A stretch of DNA of 64,000 nt, taken from Bacillus thermotolerans. GTDB taxonomy: Bacteria > Bacillota > Bacilli > Bacillales > Domibacillaceae. The notes beneath the pieces were generated by a model. That model saw only the letters and a list, made by a program, of their open reading frames with translations, did no database searches and was not told the DNA's origin. The position numbers were made by a program, and so were the translations under genes. The stretch lies in contig NZ_JWJE02000003.1 of the NCBI RefSeq assembly GCF_000812025.2, positions 80,694 to 144,693 on the forward strand. Reading direction: 5' to 3'. This document shows positions 54,869-63,589 of the stretch, piece by piece (positions within the stretch are counted from its first letter, which is position 1; each line of letters starts with the position of its first letter).

Positions 54869-56338
54869 TTAAAAAGGAAATGGCCGTGGCTCCTGCTGAA
54901 CGGACACCCAGCGCTGAGTCGTAAATTCATCTAAAGACCATTCACCGCCATAACGGCCGAGACCTGATGACTTCTCCCCGCCAAACGGAATATTCGATTC
55001 ACAGTTGACACTTTGGTCATTCACATGAATCATTCCCGTCTGGATTTGGAGAGCCACCTCTACGCCGTGGTCTACATCCTTTGTGAATACGGACCCGCTT
55101 AAGCCGAAGTCGCTGTCGTTCGCAATGTTAATCGCCTCTTCTTCGCTATCCACCGGTATAATCGCAGCGACTGGCGCGAACTGTTCATTTTGTGCGATCG
55201 GCATATCGTTGGTCACATCCTTCAGAATGACCGGCTCCATTAATGTGCCTGATACGCCCCCGCGCTGAATGCATGTCGCCCCTCGAGCAATCGATTCCTC
55301 AATCCAGCCCTGCACCTTATTCACTTGCCGCTCATTGATTAACGGACCGACAAACACGTTCGGATCGGCTGGATTCCCTGCCTGTATGAGCTGCGCCTTT
55401 TCCTTAAAGGCCTCTACAAATCGATCGTATACGTTCCGGTGCACAATGATCCGGTTCAGCGACATACAGATTTGGCCTTGGTGCAGAAACTTCCCGAATA
55501 CCGCCGCGCTGGCTGCCTGCTGAACATCCGCATCTTCAAGCACGATCATAACATTATTGCCTCCTAGCTCTAAGGCGGCGCGCTTTAAATTCCTTCCGCA
55601 AATCTCACCGACCCGGCGGCCCACTGCTGTGGAGCCTGTGAAGGAAATAACCTGCGGGATCGGATGCTCAATGAACGCATCACTAACCTCTGCAATATCT
55701 GCTACGACGACATTCAGCACGCCTTTTGGCAGCCCGGCTTCTTCAAAAAGGCTCGCGATAAACAGCCCGCCGGAAATGAACGTTTGAAGGTCCGGCTTCA
55801 CGACAACACCGTTTCCAACGGCCAAAGCAGGTGCGATCGCGCGGATGGATAAATAGAGCGGGAAGTTAAACGGGCTGATGACGCCCACGACCCCGACGGG
55901 CAGCCGATACACACGATTTTCTTTATTCGGGATAATGGAAGATACCACTTTCCTGTTCATCTTCAGCGGCAGCTGTGAGAACTCACGAATATCTCCAATG
56001 GAAAAATCCACTTCCGCATTCGCTTTCGCGTGGCTGCTGCCGGTTTCAGCGACTAGAATCTGTACAATTTCCTCTCTGCGGCTCTCTAATACCTCCGCTG
56101 CCTTTTCCATCATCTTCACCCGTTCTTCAGGACTCACCTTCTGCCACGCCTTCTGCGCCTTGGCAGCTGATTGATAAGCCGCATCAATGTCTTTCACGGA
56201 GGCGAGCTGAATGTTCACCAGTTCCGATTGATCAAACGGATTCTTGTTGCTGTTTCGGTTTTGGCTGTTTCCTTCCTGCCATTGTCCTCCTATGTACTGC
56301 TTCGACCATTGACTAAATGTTTTCGTTAACGTTGTCAT
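54869..56338 (-). CDS. NAD(P)-dependent aldehyde dehydrogenase (vanillin/benzaldehyde dehydrogenase-like)
   Basis: A 489-aa ALDH with catalytic Cys291 in HQGQIC, Glu257 in ALELGGNN, FTGSTAVG and PFNFPLYLSIRAIAPALA. It is a clear paralogue of the enzyme at 29580 (same motifs, both ending in FPF). ATG at 56338 with AGGAGG. The AraC-type gene upstream overlaps its start by 4 nt, so the regulator probably controls this enzyme. Substrate unknown. Confidence 0.88.
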   Translation of the reverse strand: MTTLTKTFSQWSKQYIGGQWQEGNSQNRNSNKNPFDQSELVNIQLASVKDIDAAYQSAAKAQKAWQKVSPEERVKMMEKAAEVLESRREEIVQILVAETGSSHAKANAEVDFSIGDIREFSQLPLKMNRKVVSSIIPNKENRVYRLPVGVVGVISPFNFPLYLSIRAIAPALAVGNGVVVKPDLQTFISGGLFIASLFEEAGLPKGVLNVVVADIAEVSDAFIEHPIPQVISFTGSTAVGRRVGEICGRNLKRAALELGGNNVMIVLEDADVQQAASAAVFGKFLHQGQICMSLNRIIVHRNVYDRFVEAFKEKAQLIQAGNPADPNVFVGPLINERQVNKVQGWIEESIARGATCIQRGGVSGTLMEPVILKDVTNDMPIAQNEQFAPVAAIIPVDSEEEAINIANDSDFGLSGSVFTKDVDHGVEVALQIQTGMIHVNDQSVNCESNIPFGGEKSSGLGRYGGEWSLDEFTTQRWVSVQQEPRPFPF

Positions 56339-56991
56339 ACAATCCCTCCTATATCATAAGCTTCATTCACTAGTAGCTTCTTTAACTGGCTCGGCGGCAG
56401 CATATTAAACCGTTTAAACTCACCGATAAAATGGCTCTGATCGTAATAACCGAGCTCATCGAGGACATCCATTAAATGAAAGTCACGGCGGTACATCAGG
56501 GTCTGCAAGGAATTTTGCACCCTCACAATCTGGCAAAACAGCTTCGGCTTCATGCCGATAAACTCTTCAAACTTCCTTCGCAGGTACCTGTCCGAATAGC
56601 CCGTGTCCTCTGCTAATTCTTTAATGGTGATGTTTCCTTTGTGTGTGTAAATCTTCTTCACAGAGTAGTCAATGAACTCAGGGACGGCCTGTTCCTCCCT
56701 TGTCACAGCCTGTATAAATTCCATAAACACGCGAATTCTGTCTGTAAAGGAGGTTTGTTCGCAGATGTTCTCCACAATAGAGGAATCGGCTAGAACCAGT
56801 TCTAAAAGGGGAAGCTTCTTATCCGTGATTTCGCTCACCGGATAGTTCATAAACCTCCTTCCTTGTTCAGGCAAAAGACGTACAGCGAAATGCTCATATC
56901 CGGCCTCAAAGTGGATCGACCGGCTGTTCAACACACTTCCGTATATACTAGCGCTAGGACGATTCGGGTTGCAGCAAAAAATAATTTCCAT
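56335..56991 (-). CDS. AraC-family regulator, apparently 5'-truncated
   Basis: 218 residues with the AraC DNA-binding domain at the C-terminus (about 110-210; ITIKELAEDTGYSDRYLRRK and LDELGYYDQSHFIGEFKRF). The first 100 residues are a sensory domain. The only available start is the ATG at 56991, but the same frame reads on upstream for 17 codons to a TAA at 57043-57045, and these codons (DVPVLVFPDGC) continue the family motif xLPDGCMEIIF. No start codon lies in that stretch and no ribosome binding site precedes the ATG. So the true N-terminus seems to be lost, or a frameshift lies upstream. It overlaps the aldehyde dehydrogenase gene by 4 nt. Confidence 0.7.
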   Translation of the reverse strand: MEIIFCCNPNRPSASIYGSVLNSRSIHFEAGYEHFAVRLLPEQGRRFMNYPVSEITDKKLPLLELVLADSSIVENICEQTSFTDRIRVFMEFIQAVTREEQAVPEFIDYSVKKIYTHKGNITIKELAEDTGYSDRYLRRKFEEFIGMKPKLFCQIVRVQNSLQTLMYRRDFHLMDVLDELGYYDQSHFIGEFKRFNMLPPSQLKKLLVNEAYDIGGIV

Positions 56992-57045
56992 GCATCCATC
57001 AGGAAAGACAAGAACTGGAACGTCGGAAGGATCATTCTTAAATTA

Positions 57046-57257
57046 ATAAAATAACAAAATATTTTGATTATTGTTCTTTGAGAATTCCCTATACTCCAAG
57101 TAGTGAGTGGCCATGGACTGTAATCGGGGCTGAAGAGGAAAGTAATTGAAAGCAGTCCCTTTTCCTTCTGAAGCGTCTTTGAACATCCATTTACCCCCAG
57201 ATAGAAGTTTTCCTTTTAACTATTTATACAGCGGCGTGAGATCTCCTGCTTCATTTA
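57046..57257. other. Gene-free stretch between the AraC gene and the aminotransferase terminator
   Basis: About 210 bases, AT-rich near 57046-57070, with no convincing coding frame or RNA structure. It may include the decayed start of the AraC gene. Confidence 0.35.
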
Positions 57258-57296
57258 GACCCGCCCTTCCTAAAAATTATGAGGAAAAGGCGGGTC
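57258..57296 (-). terminator. Terminator after the class III aminotransferase gene
   Basis: GACCCGCC and GGCGGGTC with an inner CCT/AGG form an interrupted stem, 42 nt after the stop; tail weak. Confidence 0.55.
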
Positions 57297-57337
57297 CTTA
57301 ATGTTTGAAAAGGTTAAGGGAACGGATCAGCTGGTTC

Positions 57338-58792
57338 TTAGGCCTGTCCGACTTCTTGGCCCTGGTCCTGCTGCTGCCATTCGCCGCTTTCTAAATACGT
57401 CAGCGCGTAATCAAGCGCATCCATCGCCTTATCAATATCTTCCTTGCTGACATTGAGAGTGGCGCCGATTCTCATCGTATTCGGCATCACACCGCCAATC
57501 AGCACACCCTTTTCGATCGCTTTATTGAAAATGACTTGTGTAGGAATCTGGCTAAGGTCAGTGCCATGTGAGAAATTACGATCCAATGGTACGTAAGGCT
57601 TGTTCGTCTTTGGATCCACCAGCTCTACAATCCACAGCACGCCATATCCGTCGAAGCTGCCGATGCTTTTATGCTTAGCCTGCAGAGCTTCAAACTTTCT
57701 TCTCATATATTCGCCGGCTTGGCGAGCCTTCTCAACGAGCTTCTCTTCCATCATGACTTCTAAATTGGCACAGACAGCCGCCATCGCCACCGGGTGCCCC
57801 GCATACGTGGAGACCGTTTCCCAGCGGTGCTTGTCCATAAATTCGGCAATCTCTTTGCTGACAACAACACCCGCTGCCGGCAGCGAAGAGCTGGAAATGC
57901 CTTTACCAAGCGTAATGATATCTGGCTGAACACCATAATGCTGATAGCCAAACCATTTGCCTGTCCGGCCGAATCCCGTCAATACTTCATCGTTAATCCA
58001 AAGCACGCCAAGCTCTTTTGTCATTTTCCGGATTTGTGGCACGTATTCGAACGGATGCATCGCTGAGCCTGCCCCTTGCGATACTTCTGTAATGACCGCC
58101 GCGACGGATTCAGGACCGTAGTTTTCAATCATGCGGCGTGTATATTTCACGCTTAACAATTCTCCGTTTTCATCCTTCAAATAGTTGCCATTCTCGTCTC
58201 TGAATGCCTTAGGGGAAGGAGCCATGACAACCGAGCTGTTATAGGAGCCAGGGATTTGGAGCGGCGGCGTATCTGCGTCTTTTCCAACTAACCCGCTTCG
58301 ATACCCTCTTAACCGAGTAGCTGCACCGGCCCCGTTCGTCCAGCCGTGGTAGCCGTGCTCATGGCTGAAGATTAATGGACGGCCTGTATACAACCGGGCG
58401 ATATTTAAAGCGGTTTCCACTGCCTCGCTTCCCGTACTGACGAACCGAATTTTCCCTGCCCATTCTTCTTCTCCGAGGATATCTTCCATGATCAGCTTGG
58501 CCGCTCTCGCCTTGTAATCCGACACATACGCATCCCACACAAAACCATACCGATCCAGCGCTTCCTTCATCGCCGCATTCACTTTCGGATGCTTCTGACC
58601 GACATTCACACAGTAAAGCTGGTTGAAAAAATCTAACAGCTTTGTGCCGTCCGGCATAATTAAATAGTCGCCTTCCGTTGATTCAATCGGCACCGGCTGA
58701 TATTCATCCTGCGTATTAGACACCCTAATTAAGTACTTCTCATCCCACTCCTGCACTTGCTCCCAATTAATCTCTTGTTTTTGGTTCGTCAT
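57338..58792 (-). CDS. PLP-dependent class III aminotransferase
   Basis: A 484-aa omega-transaminase-type enzyme. PLP motifs: FVSTGSEAVETALNIAR, GYHGWTNGAGAA, catalytic-site Asp in LWINDEVLTGFGRTGKW, and the Schiff-base lysine in TLGKGISSSSLPAAG (about residue 293). The layout (about 480 aa with a long FRDENGNYLKDENGELL insert) resembles taurine/beta-alanine:pyruvate type enzymes. Amino donor unknown. The Gln-rich C-terminal tail (QQQDQGQEVGQA) is not part of the fold. Single gene. Confidence 0.87.
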   Translation of the reverse strand: MTNQKQEINWEQVQEWDEKYLIRVSNTQDEYQPVPIESTEGDYLIMPDGTKLLDFFNQLYCVNVGQKHPKVNAAMKEALDRYGFVWDAYVSDYKARAAKLIMEDILGEEEWAGKIRFVSTGSEAVETALNIARLYTGRPLIFSHEHGYHGWTNGAGAATRLRGYRSGLVGKDADTPPLQIPGSYNSSVVMAPSPKAFRDENGNYLKDENGELLSVKYTRRMIENYGPESVAAVITEVSQGAGSAMHPFEYVPQIRKMTKELGVLWINDEVLTGFGRTGKWFGYQHYGVQPDIITLGKGISSSSLPAAGVVVSKEIAEFMDKHRWETVSTYAGHPVAMAAVCANLEVMMEEKLVEKARQAGEYMRRKFEALQAKHKSIGSFDGYGVLWIVELVDPKTNKPYVPLDRNFSHGTDLSQIPTQVIFNKAIEKGVLIGGVMPNTMRIGATLNVSKEDIDKAMDALDYALTYLESGEWQQQDQGQEVGQA

Positions 58793-58943
58793 ATGATCTT
58801 TTCCTCCCCTTACAAGATTATAGTTTTCTGATTATTAAGAATATATCATGCGTGACGGGGTGATTATAGGAAAAAACGGAACTGGATTACTTATCATCCT
58901 TTTCTTTTGCTAGAATAAAAAAGAACTACATAAAGGGGAGAGG

Positions 58944-59381
58944 ATGAAATTGATCACAATCGAAGAACTTCGCACAGAAGAAGAAGTGGTGCAGATCTTT
59001 CCGCTCATGAAAGACTTGCGTCCGTATCTGGATGAAGCGCGCTTTCGTGAGATTTGGCGCACGATGCAGCCCGATGGCTACCGGATTTATGCGATGTATG
59101 ACGATGGGGAGCTTGTCGCCTTCACCGGGATCCAAATTCGAATGAATATGTATTACTTCCGTCACGTATTCGTGCACGAGCTCGTCACAAGCGCCGGCCG
59201 ACGTTCCAAAGGGTACGGCGAGAAACTGCTGACGTTTGTCCATGAATGGGGACGAGAGAACGATTGTGTCACCGTTGCCCTAAAATCCGCGCTGACACGA
59301 GATGCTGCCCATCGTTTTTATGAAGAAAAAATGGGATATGACCGCTTTTGCTACTCCTTCAAAAAAGAACTGGTGGAATAG
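58944..59381 (+). CDS. GNAT family N-acetyltransferase
   Basis: A 145-aa single-domain acetyltransferase. Motif A: VTSAGRRSKGYGEKLLTFVHE (acetyl-CoA pyrophosphate loop R-R-S-K-G-Y-G), motif B: RDAAHRFYEEKMGYDRFCYSF. Typical length. Ribosome binding site AGGGGAG. Divergent from the aminotransferase gene. Substrate unknown. Confidence 0.87.
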   Translation: MKLITIEELRTEEEVVQIFPLMKDLRPYLDEARFREIWRTMQPDGYRIYAMYDDGELVAFTGIQIRMNMYYFRHVFVHELVTSAGRRSKGYGEKLLTFVHEWGRENDCVTVALKSALTRDAAHRFYEEKMGYDRFCYSFKKELVE

Positions 59382-59519
59382 AAACAAAGCATACAAAGGG
59401 TTAACCTTGCCGCCCAAGGCTGACCCTTTAGCGACTCAATAACCTGCTGTCCTCATCTGCCTCATTCTCCCAAAGAAAAAGAGCGGCCTCCTTCGGCTAC
59501 TCTGCCATTTTTCCTTCCC

Positions 59520-59879
59520 TTATTTAGTGAAAGACTTTATATTCTCCTTCCCCCAATCGTACATCGCTAACACAATGGGTATTAAGCTCTGCCCTAGTTC
59601 CGTTAGCGAATATTCCACTCTTGGAGGAACTTCAGCGAATACCTTCCGATGAACGATACCGTCTTCTTCTAACTCTCTAATCTGGGTTGTTAACACCTTA
59701 TGGGTGATCTTTGGAAACAGCCGTTTAATTTCACTAAACCGTAATGTCCCTTCCGTTCCTAAATAGTAGATGATCGTAATTTTCCATTTGCCGCTAATAA
59801 TGGGTAGGGTCAACTCCTTTTCACAATTAAATTCGCCCTTCCCAATTTTCTTTCTGACTTCTCTCCGTAACTCATCCAT
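59520..59879 (-). CDS. HxlR-family transcriptional regulator
   Basis: A 119-aa winged-helix protein. The N-terminal Cys19 in [10 protein letters not shown] is placed like the sensing cysteine of HxlR/YodB proteins; [13 protein letters not shown] and [30 protein letters not shown] are the family core. The ATG at 59879 follows GGAGGGAGAGG. It is divergent from the formaldehyde dehydrogenase gene. HxlR in B. subtilis activates a formaldehyde pathway, so a formaldehyde sensor is likely here; this is inferred from the neighbour. Confidence 0.87.
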   Translation of the reverse strand: MDELRREVRKKIGKGEFNCEKELTLPIISGKWKITIIYYLGTEGTLRFSEIKRLFPKITHKVLTTQIRELEEDGIVHRKVFAEVPPRVEYSLTELGQSLIPIVLAMYDWGKENIKSFTK

Positions 59880-59910
59880 TAAACGCCTCTCCCTCCCCCT
59901 GGTTCTTAAA

Positions 59911-59928
59911 AGTAACCTTTTAGTAACC
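59911..59928. promoter_or_regulatory. Direct repeat AGTAACC x2, candidate HxlR operator
   Basis: Two AGTAACC copies start 11 bp apart (59911 and 59922), one helical turn, in the divergent intergenic region between the HxlR gene and the formaldehyde dehydrogenase gene. Direct repeats are the known site type for HxlR. Confidence 0.45.
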
Positions 59929-60090
59929 ATCTCAAAAAAAAGTGCGTTCTTCCAAAGAAAAGAATTGTTATTTAGAATAAATTTAAGGTAGAGAATATTT
60001 TTACTAAACTTCTATGAAACCTCCTGAAAACTCTATTAACATGAAAACAAAGATCTCCTATTTGAGAGAAATAGAATGGAGGAAGGAAAA

Positions 60091-61308
60091 GTGGCAGGAA
60101 ACAGAGCGGTAGTATACAAAGGTGCAGGACGTGTAGCTGTTGAAGACATTAGCTATCCAGACTTAATTTTGAGAGATGGGCCAGGGGTAAATCCTTTAAA
60201 TGTCGGCCGTAAGTGTGATCATGGGGTCATTGTAAAGGTCGTTACCACTAATATTTGCGGAAGCGACCAGCATATGGTTCGCGGCCGGACGACGGCTCCA
60301 GAGGGGCTTGTTCTCGGTCATGAGATTACGGGGGAAGTCATTGAAGTAGGACGCGATGTTGAATTTATAAAAAAAGGCGATCTTGTATCCGTTCCATTTA
60401 ATATTGCTTGTGGCCGTTGCCGCAGCTGTAAAGAACGTAATACACATATTTGCGAGAATGTGAACCCTGATCGTCCGGGCTCCGCTTACGGTTATGTAGA
60501 TATGGGCGGCTGGGTTGGCGGGCAATCCGAGTATGTTATGGTTCCCTATGCGGACTTCCAACTGCTGAAGTTTCCAGATAAAGACCAGGCCTTAGAAAAA
60601 ATTCTTGATTTAACGATGCTGTCTGATATTTTCCCAACAGGTTACCACGGGGCGGTAAGCGCTGGTGTGAAGCCTGGTTCGACGGTATATGTGGCAGGGG
60701 CTGGTCCTGTCGGCTTGGCGGCTGCCCATTCTGCTCAGCTTCTAGGCGCCTCTGTGGTGATTGTGGGTGACTTGAATAGCGAGCGGCTTGCCCAAGCGAG
60801 AAGCTTCGGCTGTGAAACGGTCAATCTCAGAGAACATCCAAACCTTGGAGAGCAAATCGAACAGATTTTAGGTGTGCCAGAGGTCGATTGTGCCATTGAC
60901 TGTGTTGGTTTTGAAGCCCATGGACATGGCGCAGGGACTGGTGAAGCACCGGCTACGGTATTAAACTCCATTATGGATGTGACCCGTGCCGGGGGCCAGC
61001 TTGGTATTCCGGGTCTATATGTGACAGGTGATCCAGGCGCAGTCGATGAAGATGCAAAAGCCGGCACCTTAAAGGTTCGTTTTGGGCTTGGCTGGGCGAA
61101 AGCACACACCTTCGTAACGGGCCAAACACCGGTGATGAGATATCACCGTGACTTAATGATGGCCATTCTAAGCGGAAAAGCGCAAATTGCGAAAGCTGTC
61201 AATGCCACACTGATTTCCTTAGATCAAGCACCAGCTGCCTATGCTGAATTTGACCAAGGAGCTTCCAAGAAATTTGTCATTGATCCTCATGGCATGTTGA
61301 GCAGATAA
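60091..61308 (+). CDS. fdhA: Glutathione-independent formaldehyde dehydrogenase (zinc alcohol dehydrogenase family)
   Basis: A 405-aa NAD-dependent enzyme. It shows striking similarity to the Pseudomonas putida enzyme: NICGSDQHMVRGRTTAPEG, GLVLGHEITGEVIEVGRDVE, a structural zinc site C-x2-C-x2-C-x7-C in CGRCRSCKERNTHIC, the NAD loop GAGPVGLAAAHSA, and RFGLGWAKAHTFVTGQTPVM. The role is oxidation of formaldehyde to formate by dismutation without added glutathione. Start: GTG at 60091 behind GGAGGAAGG; the ATG at 60076 lacks such a site. Followed by a GlcG/HbpS gene 44 nt downstream. Confidence 0.92.
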   Translation: MAGNRAVVYKGAGRVAVEDISYPDLILRDGPGVNPLNVGRKCDHGVIVKVVTTNICGSDQHMVRGRTTAPEGLVLGHEITGEVIEVGRDVEFIKKGDLVSVPFNIACGRCRSCKERNTHICENVNPDRPGSAYGYVDMGGWVGGQSEYVMVPYADFQLLKFPDKDQALEKILDLTMLSDIFPTGYHGAVSAGVKPGSTVYVAGAGPVGLAAAHSAQLLGASVVIVGDLNSERLAQARSFGCETVNLREHPNLGEQIEQILGVPEVDCAIDCVGFEAHGHGAGTGEAPATVLNSIMDVTRAGGQLGIPGLYVTGDPGAVDEDAKAGTLKVRFGLGWAKAHTFVTGQTPVMRYHRDLMMAILSGKAQIAKAVNATLISLDQAPAAYAEFDQGASKKFVIDPHGMLSR

Positions 61309-61352
61309 GGCATGTCCCTATCAAGTAATCTAAAATAAGGAGGCTCCTTCAT

Positions 61353-61772
61353 ATGAGTAAAATCACATTAGATGTAGCGAAACAAATTATTGCAGTTGCG
61401 GAAGAAGAAGCGAAAAAAATTGGCGTGTCTATGGTGATTTCCATTGTAGACGAGGGCGGAAACCTGATTGCGACTCACCGGATGGATGATGCGTGGTTAG
61501 CGAGCATTGACATTGCCCAAAATAAGGCTTGGACGTCTGTCGCGTTAAAAATGCCTTCGGCCAACTTAGCCGAGGCAACGGTTCCGGCAGCTGAACTGTA
61601 TGGGTTGAACACAACCAACAATGGACGCCTAGTCGTGTTCGGCGGCGGCATCCCTCTTGTCCGTGATGAAAAAGTAGTAGGAGCCGTGGGAGTGAGCGGC
61701 AGTACGGTGGCTCACGATGTTCAAGTAGCAGAGGCGGCTGTTCAAGTATTTAATAATAAAGTACACGTATAA
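61353..61772 (+). CDS. GlcG/HbpS family protein (DUF336)
   Basis: A 139-aa protein of the heme-degrading/GlcG-HbpS fold, with MVISIVDEGGNLIATHRMDDAW and VFGGGIPLVRDEKVVGAVGVSG. Family members occur beside oxidoreductases and bind heme or small organic molecules; the function is not clear. Good ribosome binding site (AAGGAGG). Probably co-transcribed with fdhA; the unit ends in a terminator. Confidence 0.87.
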   Translation: MSKITLDVAKQIIAVAEEEAKKIGVSMVISIVDEGGNLIATHRMDDAWLASIDIAQNKAWTSVALKMPSANLAEATVPAAELYGLNTTNNGRLVVFGGGIPLVRDEKVVGAVGVSGSTVAHDVQVAEAAVQVFNNKVHV

Positions 61773-61808
61773 CCAATATCCAATTCGATTAAGTTTCAAG
61801 CATTTGTC

Positions 61809-61848
61809 TCGGAGAGTCAGTCCCCTTTTACTGACTCTCCTCTTTTTT
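61809..61848 (+). terminator. Terminator after the fdhA operon
   Basis: GGAGAGTCAGT and ACTGACTCTCC form a perfect 11-bp stem, then TCTTTTTT. Confidence 0.9.
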
Positions 61849-62083
61849 AATGGATAACCGAGTGTAGACGTTGCTCCAGGGAATGAATCCCCCTTTTTAA
61901 CTCACGTAACTGATCATTTAACAATTCCACTTTATCCGCTGTCAGCTCATGATTCGCCGCATACTCGGCAATCGCTCTCATCTCATAGAGCTTCGCCTCT
62001 ATTTTAGCTAAAATACAATCTTGGTCTTTTGCCCATTGGAGTTGTTGTTTTAGGAATTCTTTTTGTTGTTGGTCTTTATTCAT
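61847..62083 (-). CDS. Small coiled-coil protein of unknown function
   Basis: A 78-aa hydrophilic, fully helical protein rich in Gln, Lys, Glu and Leu with heptad spacing; no family recognised. The ribosome binding site AAAGGAACG is moderate. It converges with the fdhA operon and uses the same terminator region. Probably real, since codon use looks normal and the start is well placed, but no function can be given. Confidence 0.6.
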   Translation of the reverse strand: MNKDQQQKEFLKQQLQWAKDQDCILAKIEAKLYEMRAIAEYAANHELTADKVELLNDQLRELKRGIHSLEQRLHSVIH

Positions 62084-62434
62084 GGCGTTCCTTTCACTTA
62101 AGAATTTTTATAGGCACCTAGAAGAGATAAGCACATAGATATCATCGGCTAGTTAAACAGGCATTTTAATTATAAAACAAGCATGTTTAATCTTTATCAA
62201 AGTCCCTAAGTCACCTAAACAACTAACCTGCTTTTTTCAGCCTTTCATCCATCATTCAGCGACCTCGATAAGAAAGCCGAAAATTAAGATTACCTTTCTC
62301 ACCCCTAACAAACTAAAATTATAGTTCTAATATAATAAATCATATAACTAAAAATAGGCATATAGTTGTGCGCATACCGATATGCGTGTACAATATTAAT
62401 ATTATTTGAAAATTATTGAAATGGAGGAAATGAA
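62084..62434. other. AT-rich gene-free stretch before the SLH protein gene
   Basis: No coding frame or RNA gene seen in 62084-62360; strongly AT-rich. The end holds the promoter of the SLH gene. Confidence 0.5.
62366..62394 (+). promoter_or_regulatory. Promoter of the SLH protein gene with embedded palindrome
   Basis: TTGTGC (62366-62371), 17 nt, TACAAT (62389-62394). The spacer contains CGCATA-CCGA-TATGCG (62371-62386), a perfect 6-bp inverted repeat that would suit a repressor. Confidence 0.6.
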
Positions 62435-63475
62435 GTGAAAAAGATATCTTTCACTATTTTATTAACCCTAGTTTTAGTTGTAACGACACTTGGTACGGAA
62501 CCATCGGCTTCATCTCGATTTAAAGATGTTCCTTCAACTTATTGGGCAAGCAAACAAATTGAATACTTAGCTGATAAAGGTATTATTAATGGGTATTCAA
62601 ATGGTTCCTTTGGATTGCATGATAAGGTAACAAGAGCTCAAGTAGCTATTATGATGGCAAGGGCGTTGAAATTAAATACTAACAATCCTACAAATCCCGG
62701 CTTTAATGATGTTCCAACTAATTTTTATGCCTATAAAGAAATTGCCACTTTAACAAATGAAGGTATTTTTCCTAACAACGGAAAATTCGAGCCAAATCGT
62801 GCTATTACAAGAGGGGAAATGGCCTTGGCACTGACAAGAGCCTTTAAACTGAAAGGTACATATATGGGAGAAATTTATGACGTGGCTCAGCACACAGAAT
62901 TGTATCGAGCGGTGGATACAATGGCCGCTAATAAAATCACCACTATTGATGAAAAAGGGCAATACTTGCCAAATGATAAACTTACACGCGTTCAATTTTC
63001 CGTGTTCTTAGCAAGAACAATCGATCCGAAATTCAGGCAATTAGCTATTCAAAAAGACTTCTTGGCTAACGCGGCTAATGGAAAACTCGGTATTTGCTCT
63101 GTTCCATTCCATCATACAAAAACGATCAGAGACATCCGTTCTAAGCTAGGGAATCCACGTGAGGAATTTGGTGGTATGGAATTCTCTCAATTCTATGGTC
63201 GTTGTGCTTACTCCGTTTCAGGGGACTATGAGAAAGACTATATCTATAAATATAGTACTATGACATCTATAACATTCTTGCCTTTTGACCCAGATCTATC
63301 TTTGCGAAAAGTAGAAAAGGTTATAGGAAAGCCAAGTGATAAATTTTATGACGATGGAAGTGCCGACTTAGAAGGTTGGAACTATATGTACGATACTGGC
63401 CGCTATACTGTACTTATGAATGCCGAAGGTTTATATTCTCCAGTTCAATACATTGAGCTTTGGAAGAATCAATAG
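62435..63475 (+). CDS. SLH-domain surface protein with unknown C-terminal domain
   Basis: A 346-aa secreted protein. Signal peptide (about 1-25), three S-layer homology repeats (about 28-200; FKDVPSTYWASKQIEYLADK, NGYSNGSFGLHDKVTRAQVA), then an unassigned domain (about 205-346) with two Cys (GICSVPFHH, YGRCAYSV) and two copies of a short I/V-x-KLGNP / VIGKPSDKF-type motif. Base composition is much richer in A+T than the neighbours, which suggests acquisition. It lies between a formaldehyde operon and an IS remnant. Strong AGGAGG-like ribosome binding site (GGAGGAAATGAA). Confidence 0.82.
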   Translation: MKKISFTILLTLVLVVTTLGTEPSASSRFKDVPSTYWASKQIEYLADKGIINGYSNGSFGLHDKVTRAQVAIMMARALKLNTNNPTNPGFNDVPTNFYAYKEIATLTNEGIFPNNGKFEPNRAITRGEMALALTRAFKLKGTYMGEIYDVAQHTELYRAVDTMAANKITTIDEKGQYLPNDKLTRVQFSVFLARTIDPKFRQLAIQKDFLANAANGKLGICSVPFHHTKTIRDIRSKLGNPREEFGGMEFSQFYGRCAYSVSGDYEKDYIYKYSTMTSITFLPFDPDLSLRKVEKVIGKPSDKFYDDGSADLEGWNYMYDTGRYTVLMNAEGLYSPVQYIELWKNQ

Positions 63476-63476
63476 A

Positions 63477-63516
63477 AAAGAGACAGTCTCCTATTCCTAA
63501 AGGAGACTGTCTCTTC
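63477..63516 (+). terminator. Terminator after the SLH protein gene
   Basis: AAGAGACAGTCTCCT and AGGAGACTGTCTCTT form a perfect long stem. Confidence 0.8.
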
Positions 63517-63542
63517 ACGTTGTTGAAAAACAACTTAGTCAA

Positions 63543-63578
63543 GAAAACCCTGGTGAATTCTCACCGGGGTTTTCACTT
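63543..63578. terminator. Hairpin at the end of the transposase remnant
   Basis: AAAACCCTGGTGA and TCACCGGGGTTTT pair around a short loop; on the minus strand it follows the transposase stop. Confidence 0.6.
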
Positions 63579-63589
63579 TTTTTAAATTG

